From contig DATMBJ010000027.1 of assembly GCA_035559315.1 (NCBI GenBank), positions 1-6,243 on the forward strand: DNA of 6,243 nucleotides, read 5' to 3'. Below are positions 1 to 4,173 of this stretch, in pieces; within the stretch, counting starts at the first letter, position 1; the number at the start of each line of letters is the position of its first letter. The stretch comes from DATLZM01 sp035559315. Lineage in GTDB: Bacteria; Actinomycetota; UBA4738; HRBIN12. The notes under the pieces were generated by a model, which saw nothing but the letters and a program-made list of their open reading frames with translations, had not been told where the DNA came from and did no database searches. Both the position numbers and the translations under genes were made by a program.

Positions 1-1
1 G

Positions 2-474
2 CTCGACCCCTTCCGCCACGACGCGTGGGCGACCCGCGAGCTGATCGGGATCTGCCGGCGCCTCCCGCCGGAACAGCTCGAGGTCACCGCGCCCGGCACG
101 TACGGGAGCGTGACCGGACGCTCCATCACATCATCTCGGCCGGGGACTACTACCGCACCCTGCTGGCAGGGGTCGAGCGGAGGTGGCGATCCGCGGACCC
201 CGTCCCACCCCTCGACGAGCTGGCCCGTCGGGCCGAGGAGCTCGCCGCGTTCTGGGAGGCGTTCCTCGCCGAGCCCTTCGACCCCGAACGGATCGTGGTG
301 GACGAAGGAGGCCGGCTCGAGATCCGGGCCGGGGTCCTCCTTGCCCAGGCCCTGACCCACGGCACCGATCACCGGACCCAGGTGCTCACGATCCTCACGA
401 CGCTCGGGGTGGAGCACCCCGACCTCGACGCCTGGGACTACGGCCGGGCGACCGGGCGCGTGCGGTCGATCTGA
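2..474 (+). CDS. DinB/YfiT-like family protein, 5'-partial, apparent -1 frameshift near base 112
   Basis: This is a DinB/YfiT-like four-helix-bundle protein, a family of putative metal-dependent enzymes, some of them thiol-dependent S-transferases; no substrate can be assigned. The homology lies in two frames. Bases 2-112 encode the family's N-terminal helix (FRHDAWATRELIGICRRLPP, then a TYGSV segment). From about base 112 the next frame continues with TLHHIISAGDYYRTLLAGV through to the stop at 474. The two parts join without gap or overlap if one base is restored between 112 and 113 (SV-x-RTLHHI). Likely metal ligands are the His pair encoded at 124-129 and the HxxxH encoded at 358-360 and 370-372. 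The C-terminal LGVEHPDLDAWDYG is typical. The true start lies a few codons left of the window. A GTG at 25 opens the downstream frame, but its first ~29 residues look non-native. Either the gene is a pseudogene or the assembly has a one-base error. Confidence 0.8.
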   Translation, partial: RPLPPRRVGDPRADRDLPAPPAGTARGHRARHVRERDRTLHHIISAGDYYRTLLAGVERRWRSADPVPPLDELARRAEELAAFWEAFLAEPFDPERIVVDEGGRLEIRAGVLLAQALTHGTDHRTQVLTILTTLGVEHPDLDAWDYGRATGRVRSI

Positions 475-493
475 GCCCGGCCGGACGGCGACG

Positions 494-568
494 CGCGCCG
501 GGGAGGATTCGAACCTCCGACCCGCGGATTAGAAGTCCGCCGCTCTGTCCAGGCTGAGCTACCGGCGC
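494..568 (-). tRNA. tRNA-Arg (anticodon UCU)
   Basis: A full cloverleaf can be drawn on the minus strand. The 7-bp acceptor stem is GCGCCGG/CCGGCGC. The D arm has GCTC/GAGC, the anticodon stem is GCGGA/TCCGC around the loop CTTCTAA (anticodon TCT), and the T arm is GGAGG-TTCGAAT-CCTCC. The discriminator base is G at 494 and no CCA is encoded after it. The gene starts 20 bases beyond the DinB stop, in the opposite orientation. Confidence 0.96.
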
Positions 569-576
569 CCGAGGCC

Positions 577-582
577 ATCCTA
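577..582 (-). promoter_or_regulatory. candidate -10 box of tRNA-Arg
   Basis: On the minus strand TAGGAT matches TATAAT at 4 of 6 positions. It lies 8 bases before the mature 5' end of tRNA-Arg, in otherwise very GC-rich DNA. The other two tRNAs have boxes at nearly the same distance. I see no convincing -35 element 16-18 bases further upstream. Confidence 0.4.
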
Positions 583-757
583 GCGCCGGCGCCGGCCGTC
601 CCCGGGACGCAGGCGACGCACGCACGGCCGTCGCCAGCCGACCAGGTCGGCGAGGCGCCGGGACGCCTCACGACGCCGTGCCCTCCCGAAGGTCGAGGGC
701 CGGACGACGGGCGAGGCTCGTTCAACGCTCGACCCCCGGGCCTCGCTCGTCCCTTCG

Positions 758-828
758 AGCGGGTGACGGGAATCGAACCCGCATCGCCAGCTTGGAAGGC
801 TGGAGCTCTGCCATTGAGCTACACCCGC
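758..828 (-). tRNA. tRNA-Gly (anticodon UCC)
   Basis: The minus-strand cloverleaf has acceptor stem GCGGGTG/CACCCGC, D arm GCTC/GAGC, anticodon stem CCAGC/GCTGG around CTTCCAA (anticodon TCC), and T arm GCGGG-TTCGATT-CCCGT. The discriminator is T and no CCA is encoded. At 71 bases it is the usual size for tRNA-Gly. It lies 39 bases downstream of the azlD stop on the same strand and 189 bases upstream of tRNA-Arg. I find no gene or other convincing feature between the two tRNAs apart from the tRNA-Arg -10 candidate. Confidence 0.96.
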
Positions 829-837
829 GCCATCGCA

Positions 838-846
838 ACGATAGCA
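838..846 (-). promoter_or_regulatory. candidate extended -10 promoter of tRNA-Gly
   Basis: The minus strand reads TGCTATCGT, an extended -10 pattern (TGn followed by TATCGT). Its 3' end is 9 bases before the mature tRNA-Gly 5' end. The same TATCGT hexamer stands 8 bases before tRNA-Pro. No -35 element is visible at normal spacing, which an extended -10 can tolerate. The site falls between the azlD stop and the tRNA, so the tRNA could be transcribed independently of azlCD. Confidence 0.45.
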
Positions 847-867
847 ACGGCGCGCCGCGGGAGCGGG

Positions 868-1179
868 TCAGAGGAGGGCCCGGGCGAGGGCGGTGCTGGC
901 GGCCGCCGCGACCACGGCGAGCAGCGTGGGCGCGCGCAGGGCGAGGGCGGCCGCCGCCACCGCGACGCCGATGGCGCGCTCGTCGAGGCCGAGGGCCCGC
1001 CCGCCCCCGTCCGCAACCTGGGTCACCACCAGGGCGGCGAGGACCGCGGGGGCGAGGAGCTCGATCACGCCGGCGAGCCTGGGCGGGAGCGGTCGACCGC
1101 CCAGGGCCACGGGTCCCGCGGCCTTGAGCGCGATGGTGGCGGCGCCCACCACGAGCACCGCGGCCCAGGGGCTGCTCAC
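868..1179 (-). CDS. azlD: AzlD-family branched-chain amino acid exporter, small subunit
   Basis: This is the small membrane subunit of an AzlC/AzlD-type exporter (E. coli YgaZ/YgaH and C. glutamicum BrnF/BrnE are the known examples), which exports branched-chain amino acids such as valine, isoleucine or leucine. The 103 residues match the family's usual ~100-110. Visible features are an N-terminal hydrophobic helix (about residues 5-22, with the family's ALKAAGP turn), the motif GGRPLPPRLAGVIELLAPAV at 27-46 leading into a second helix ending near V52, and two further Ala/Val-rich helices at about 68-82 and 84-100. The GTG start overlaps the azlC stop as GTGA (1176-1179), so translation is probably coupled and the two subunits are made together. 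The assignment to the pair is secure. The exact substrate is inferred from the family. Confidence 0.93.
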   Translation of the reverse strand: MSSPWAAVLVVGAATIALKAAGPVALGGRPLPPRLAGVIELLAPAVLAALVVTQVADGGGRALGLDERAIGVAVAAAALALRAPTLLAVVAAAASTALARALL

Positions 1180-1913
1180 CGCGTCCCCCCCGGGTCGGGG
1201 GCGCGCGCTCCCTCGGGGGGCGGGGCCGGCTGGCGGCGCAGCCCGATCAGGCAGGCGGAGGCCGAGGCCACGATCGGCAGGCCCGGCGGGGCGAACGGGG
1301 TGAGCGCGAGCGCGATCCCCGCGCCGAGGGCCGCGGCCATCCTGGCGTGGGTCGCCCGCAGCCGTGGCGCGAGGAGCCCGAGGAACAGCGCCGGGAAGGC
1401 CGCGTCGAGGCCGAGCGCGGAGGGGTCGCCGATGATCCCCGCCCCGAGGGCGCCGGCCGCGGTCCCGCCGACCCAGGCCGCGTAGAGCACGATCCCGGAG
1501 CCGAGGAGGGCCGGCAGGTCGAACCGTCCGGCGGCCCGGGCCGAGATCGCCCAGGACTCGTCCACGAGGAGCTGCGCCTCGAGGAACCGCCGCCAGGCCG
1601 GGCCGCGGAACCAGGGCGCCGCGGCCGCCGCCATCGGCCCGTAGCGCGCGTTGAGGAGGATCGCCGCGGCGGCCGCGGCGCCCAGGGTCCCCCCGGCCCC
1701 GAGCACGCCGGCCGCCGCGAACTGGGCGGATCCGGCGAACGTCGTGGCGGACATCGCGACCGCGGCGACCGCGTCGAACCCGGCGGCCCGGGCGAGGAGG
1801 CCGAAGGAGATCCCGAACGCGAACACCGCCACGGCGTAGGGCAGCGCGGCCCGCGCCCCTTCCCCGTAGCCCCGGTCCCACCGCCCGTCGGTCCCCGGTC
1901 GCTCGGCACCCAC
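1176..1913 (-). CDS. azlC: AzlC-family branched-chain amino acid exporter, large subunit
   Basis: This is the large permease subunit of the AzlC/AzlD branched-chain amino acid exporter, in the cytoplasmic membrane. It has 245 residues, close to the family norm. After a polar N-terminus (1-18) comes EGARAALPYAVAVFAFGISF, the first helix. Family motifs follow in order: TTFAGSAQFAAAG (57-69), LLNARYGPMAAAA (86-98), LLVDESWAISAR (115-126), and AAWVGGTAAGALGAG followed by a GLDAAFPALFLGLLAPRL segment (145-185). The C-terminus has two more hydrophobic stretches and a charged, Pro-rich tail. The start is the GTG at 1913, since no other start codon occurs before the conserved EGARAALP. No Shine-Dalgarno sequence precedes it, but a TACCAT box ends 9 bases upstream, so the transcript may be leaderless. 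It is divergent from the PhzF gene and coupled to azlD through a GTGA overlap. Confidence 0.94.
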   Translation of the reverse strand: MGAERPGTDGRWDRGYGEGARAALPYAVAVFAFGISFGLLARAAGFDAVAAVAMSATTFAGSAQFAAAGVLGAGGTLGAAAAAAILLNARYGPMAAAAAPWFRGPAWRRFLEAQLLVDESWAISARAAGRFDLPALLGSGIVLYAAWVGGTAAGALGAGIIGDPSALGLDAAFPALFLGLLAPRLRATHARMAAALGAGIALALTPFAPPGLPIVASASACLIGLRRQPAPPPEGARAPDPGGTR

Positions 1914-1922
1914 GTCCCGGGC

Positions 1923-1928
1923 ATGGTA
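1923..1928 (-). promoter_or_regulatory. candidate -10 box for azlCD (possible leaderless transcript)
   Basis: On the minus strand TACCAT (4 of 6 matches to TATAAT, TAnnnT type) ends 9 bases before the azlC GTG. Transcription from it would start at or next to the start codon. That fits the lack of a Shine-Dalgarno sequence and the leaderless mRNAs common in Actinobacteria. No good -35 is visible, so this rests on position only. Confidence 0.3.
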
Positions 1929-1978
1929 GCCGCGGGCGCCTTGCGGCCGTCGCCGTACGCTGATGGCGTCCGATCGCG

Positions 1979-1984
1979 AGGAGG
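1979..1984 (+). promoter_or_regulatory. Shine-Dalgarno sequence deciding the PhzF-family start
   Basis: AGGAGG is a perfect Shine-Dalgarno core, 5 bases before the GTG at 1990. The upstream in-frame ATG at 1963 has no such sequence. The site therefore favours GTG 1990 as the start, which also matches where family members usually begin (a few residues before FRLVDVF). Confidence 0.75.
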
Positions 1985-1989
1985 TGTGG

Positions 1990-2835
1990 GTGGAGGTCGG
2001 GTTCCGGCTGGTGGATGTGTTCGGGACCGGGCCGTTCAGCGGGAACCAGCTCTGCGTGGTCCCCGAGGGTCAGGGCCTGGACGACCGGACGATGGGGCTG
2101 CTCGCGCGCGAGATCGGGTTCTCCGAGACGACCTTCGTGACCGAGGCCCGTGGGGACCGCTACGCGATGCGGATCTTCACGCCGGGCGGCGAGGTCCCGT
2201 TCGCCGGCCACCCCTCGCTCGGGACCGCCTTCGTGCTCGTGGCGGAGGGACGCGTCTCCTCCCCGGCCGTGCAGCTCGTCGCGGCCGGCGGGTTCCCGGT
2301 CGAGGTGGACCTCGCGGCCTCCCGGGCCTCGCTCGCCGCGGTCCCCGCCCCGCTCGGACCCCCGGTGGATCGGGCGCGGGCGGCGGCCGCGGCGGGGCTG
2401 GGCCAGGACGACCTCGACCCGGACCTCCCGCCGCGCGTGGTCTCGGCGGGGCTGCCCTTCCTCGTCGTGCCGGCGCGGGACCTCGGGGCGGTGGCCAGGG
2501 CCCGGCCGGGGGAGCCGCTCCTGGGCCCGCTCCTCGCGGAGGTCGGGGCCGACGGGCTCTACCTGCTGGTGCGGACGGGGGCGGACGGGTTCCGGGCCCG
2601 GATGTTCGACGCGACCCTCGGGATCGGCGAGGACCCGGCCACGGGGGCCGCCGCCCTGGCCGTGGGCGCCTACCTCCTCGCGGAGGACCGGGCCGGGCGT
2701 TTCGTGATCCGCCAGGGGGAGGAGGTGGGCCGGCCCTCCGTGCTCGAGGTGGAGGCGAGCCAGGACCCGCCCCGCGTCTCCGTCGCGGGGCAGGTCCACG
2801 TGGTGGGGGAGGGGCGCTTCCGGCTGCCGGGCTGA
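1990..2835 (+). CDS. PhzF family epimerase/isomerase
   Basis: This is a PhzF-family protein (two-lobed diaminopimelate-epimerase-like fold). Family members carry out cofactor-free proton shifts or isomerisations, as PhzF does in phenazine synthesis. No phenazine genes are nearby, so the substrate is unknown. The protein has 281 residues from GTG 1990, the usual length. Family motifs are FRLVDVFGTGPFSGNQLCVV (5-24), FSETTFV with the catalytic Glu (E46), FTPGGEVPFAGHPSLGTA with the conserved His (H74), and GIGEDPATGAAA with the conserved Asp (D215). The Ser usual in GEDPATGSA is Ala here (A220), an odd point since that Ser lies in the PhzF active site. An alternative ATG start at 1963 adds nine residues but lacks a ribosome binding site. 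The gene diverges from azlC and converges on the next gene, so it appears to be a single-gene transcription unit. Confidence 0.93.
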   Translation: MEVGFRLVDVFGTGPFSGNQLCVVPEGQGLDDRTMGLLAREIGFSETTFVTEARGDRYAMRIFTPGGEVPFAGHPSLGTAFVLVAEGRVSSPAVQLVAAGGFPVEVDLAASRASLAAVPAPLGPPVDRARAAAAAGLGQDDLDPDLPPRVVSAGLPFLVVPARDLGAVARARPGEPLLGPLLAEVGADGLYLLVRTGADGFRARMFDATLGIGEDPATGAAALAVGAYLLAEDRAGRFVIRQGEEVGRPSVLEVEASQDPPRVSVAGQVHVVGEGRFRLPG

Positions 2836-2842
2836 CGCGGGA

Positions 2843-2859
2843 CCGGCGGTCAGCGCCGG
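2843..2859. terminator. candidate bidirectional terminator hairpin between convergent genes
   Basis: CCGGCG (2843-2848) and CGCCGG (2854-2859) form a perfect 6-bp GC stem with a 5-base loop. It sits at the junction of two convergent genes, and the stop codon of the minus-strand gene lies across the loop. No T tract follows on either strand, so it would be a non-canonical GC-only hairpin of the kind common in high-GC actinobacteria. Chance occurrence is possible at this GC content. Confidence 0.4.
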
Positions 2860-3491
2860 CGGGGGTCGAGGAGCCGGAGCAGGGACGTGATCGGGTCGGC
2901 TCCCGCCCTCCCCAGGAGCTCGACCGGCAGCAGCTCGACCCGGTAGGTGTCCAGCAGCTCGGCCTCGACCTCCCGCACCGGGAGGGCCTCCCGGGCGCGG
3001 AGCCGCGCGCCGTGCTCCCTGCAGGCCGGCAGGAGCCGGTCTCCCCGCACGACGACGAGGTCGGGGATGGCGGGGAGCCGCCCCCACCACAGGCAGCGGG
3101 CGCAGGCGAGGCGCAGCCGGGCGGGGTAGACGAACTCGGCTCGCCAGCCCCGCGTGTGCTCGATGACCCGGCCCCACATGGCCACCTGGCCCACGACCCC
3201 CACCCCGCGGCCGGTCCGCCCCAGCCTGGCGGGCTCCTTGAACGCGTGGAACCCGCAGGTGCAGCCGGGCTCCGGGCTGCGGTGGGTGGGCGCGAGTTCG
3301 GGGTTGAAGACGAGGTAGAGGCGGGTGTGGGCGCCGGTGCAGGTGGCGCGCTGGGCGACCCCGGGCTCCCAGGGCTCCCGGGGGGTGGCCGGCGCGATCC
3401 GGAGGCCGCCGCGGGCGCGGACGAGCCGCCAGGTACGCCAGCCCAGGATGGGCTCGAGCGAACGTTCGACGGCGTCGGTGCGGCGGGCCAC
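2850..3491 (-). CDS. conserved actinobacterial-type protein of unknown function, Cys/Trp-rich
   Basis: I recognise no characterised family. The 213 residues resemble hypothetical proteins often seen in Actinobacteria. They share a GWRxW start (17-21), WEPG (41-44), a CxCGFHAF block (77-84) and a GVVGQVAMWGRVIEHTRGWR block (98-117) followed by AEFVYP. After this comes a Cys-rich stretch (C130xxC133, C157, H160), which could bind a metal or simply be buried. The C-terminus (about 165-213) is charged and Leu-rich. There is no signal peptide or membrane helix, so it is probably cytoplasmic. The start is the GTG at 3491, preceded by GAAGGTGA (3493-3500), a near-perfect Shine-Dalgarno. A longer frame to 3593 would run into tRNA-Pro and is rejected. 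It converges on the PhzF gene and diverges from tRNA-Pro, with 59 bases between. Being a real gene is likely; the function is unknown. Confidence 0.8.
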   Translation of the reverse strand: MARRTDAVERSLEPILGWRTWRLVRARGGLRIAPATPREPWEPGVAQRATCTGAHTRLYLVFNPELAPTHRSPEPGCTCGFHAFKEPARLGRTGRGVGVVGQVAMWGRVIEHTRGWRAEFVYPARLRLACARCLWWGRLPAIPDLVVVRGDRLLPACREHGARLRAREALPVREVEAELLDTYRVELLPVELLGRAGADPITSLLRLLDPRRR

Positions 3492-3513
3492 GTCACCTTC
3501 AACGCTACCCCCG

Positions 3514-3542
3514 CTGGCAAGGGACGACCCGTCGGGTATCGT
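3514..3542 (+). promoter_or_regulatory. candidate promoter of tRNA-Pro
   Basis: The -35-like CTGGCA (3514-3519, 4 of 6 to TTGACA) and the -10-like TATCGT (3537-3542, 4 of 6 to TATAAT) are separated by exactly 17 bases. The -10 ends 8 bases before the tRNA 5' end. The spacer holds a perfect inverted repeat, ACCCG-T-CGGGT (3527-3537), touching the -10. This is the best-formed promoter in the window. Confidence 0.55.
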
Positions 3543-3550
3543 CGGTGCTG

Positions 3551-3624
3551 CGGGGCGTGGCGCAGGCTGGTAGCGCACGTGCTTTGGGTGCACGAGGTCG
3601 GCGGTTCGAATCCGCCCGCCCCGA
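3551..3624 (+). tRNA. tRNA-Pro (anticodon UGG)
   Basis: The plus-strand cloverleaf has acceptor stem CGGGGCG/CGCCCCG, D arm GCGC/GCGC, anticodon stem CGTGC/GCACG around TTTGGGT (anticodon TGG), and T arm GGCGG-TTCGAAT-CCGCC. The discriminator is A, as usual for tRNA-Pro, and no CCA is encoded. A candidate promoter lies immediately upstream and a hairpin immediately downstream, so it looks like a single-tRNA transcription unit. Confidence 0.96.
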
Positions 3625-3655
3625 CGAGGACGCGCAGGTCAGCGACCCCTCCTCG
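3625..3655 (+). terminator. candidate terminator hairpin after tRNA-Pro
   Basis: CGAGGA (3625-3630) pairs perfectly with TCCTCG (3650-3655). Inside the loop GGTC (3637-3640) pairs with GACC (3644-3647) around a 3-base loop, giving a two-tier hairpin that begins one base after the tRNA discriminator. There is no T tract. It could serve as terminator or as a 3'-end processing signal. The rest of 3656-3777 shows nothing convincing; a TTGTGT (3730-3735) with TCTGAT (3754-3759), 18 bases apart, is a very weak promoter candidate for the next gene. Confidence 0.35.
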
Positions 3656-3792
3656 GCGGTGGGGGCGCATGCCTGCCGGGCTCAGCCACTCTCGTCCGGA
3701 CCACGGCCGATATGTACGGGCTCGCCACCTTGTGTCCGACGAGGGTCCCGTGCTCTGATACGCGGGGCGAACGACCAGGGAGGGGGTCCACA

Positions 3793-4041
3793 ATGCCTGA
3801 GTTCATGGACGTGCATCGTGGGATGAAGGGGATCACGCCGGAACTGCTGAAGGAGGCGCACGACGCCGACCTGGCGATCCAGGACGAGGAGGGCGTGAAC
3901 TTCAAGCAGGCCTGGGCGGATCCGGAGTCCGGGACGGTCTTCTGCCTCTCGGTGGCGCCGAGCGCCGAGGCCGTGAAGCGCATCCACGAGCGGGCGGGTC
4001 ATCCGGCCGACGAGGTGTACCCGGTCCCGGTCACCGCGTAG
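3793..4041 (+). CDS. DUF4242 / SCO4226-family nickel-binding protein
   Basis: This small protein of 82 residues matches the DUF4242 family, whose studied member is Streptomyces coelicolor SCO4226, a nickel-binding ferredoxin-like-fold protein. The physiological role is not settled (nickel storage or sensing has been considered). The family signature runs nearly end to end: MPEFMDVHRGMKGITPELL (1-19), AHDADLAIQDEEGVNFKQAW (22-41), then ADPESGTVFCLSVAPSAEAV and RIHERAGHPADEVYPV. Candidate metal ligands are H8, H23, C51, H65 and H69; these are inferred from residue type. The length is typical. The start is ATG 3793, preceded by a strong GGGAGG (3778-3783); an upstream in-frame start at 3712 has no family homology. 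It has no signal peptide or membrane segment, stands alone, and converges on the mttB operon. The family assignment is confident; nickel binding here is by homology. Confidence 0.94.
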   Translation: MPEFMDVHRGMKGITPELLKEAHDADLAIQDEEGVNFKQAWADPESGTVFCLSVAPSAEAVKRIHERAGHPADEVYPVPVTA

Positions 4042-4102
4042 GAAAGCGTTCCACCGCCCTCTCGATCCGCCCGGGCTGCCTCGCGCGGCCGCCGGCTAGA
4101 TA

Positions 4103-4123
4103 CCCCCGGAGCCGCGGCGGGGG
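4103..4123. terminator. candidate bidirectional terminator hairpin
   Basis: CCCCCG (4103-4108) and CGGGGG (4118-4123) form a perfect 6-bp stem with a 9-base loop. It lies in the 132-base gap between the convergent DUF4242 gene and the MttB-family gene, the only place where a terminator for both is needed. No T tract follows on either strand. I see no coding region or other site in 4042-4173. Confidence 0.35.
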
Positions 4124-4173
4124 ATGCGTTCGGTGGGCGCGGGAAGGGGCGGGGGCAGCGCTCGTCCGCCGGG

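Noticed and set aside
585..596. Perfect 12-base palindrome GCCGGCGCCGGC upstream of tRNA-Arg.
   Set aside because: Repeats of GCCGGC arise easily at this GC content, and no second copy or regulatory context supports a binding site.
494..828. tRNA genes as possible integration (attachment) sites for a mobile element.
   Set aside because: No integrase is present and I noticed no duplicated tRNA 3' end flanking a segment; the genes between and around the tRNAs look chromosomal.
868..3177. A 769-codon open frame on the minus strand covering azlD and running on through azlC, the PhzF gene and part of the unknown gene.
   Set aside because: Only its last 103 codons (azlD) show family homology. The rest is Arg/Pro/Gly-rich shadow sequence, typical of high-GC DNA, and overlaps well-supported genes.
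3492..3593. N-terminal extension of the unknown minus-strand gene up to an ATG at 3593.
   Set aside because: It would run into the tRNA-Pro gene and its promoter, while GTG 3491 has a near-perfect Shine-Dalgarno directly upstream.
1347..3758. An 803-codon plus-strand open frame.
   Set aside because: It is antisense to azlC and the unknown gene, out of frame with the PhzF gene, and runs through tRNA-Pro. Its composition is low-complexity, with no domain.
3712..3792. Upstream in-frame ATG extending the DUF4242 protein by 27 residues.
   Set aside because: The extension has no family homology and would place the strong GGGAGG site inside the gene; ATG 3793 begins with the family's MPEFMDVHRG.
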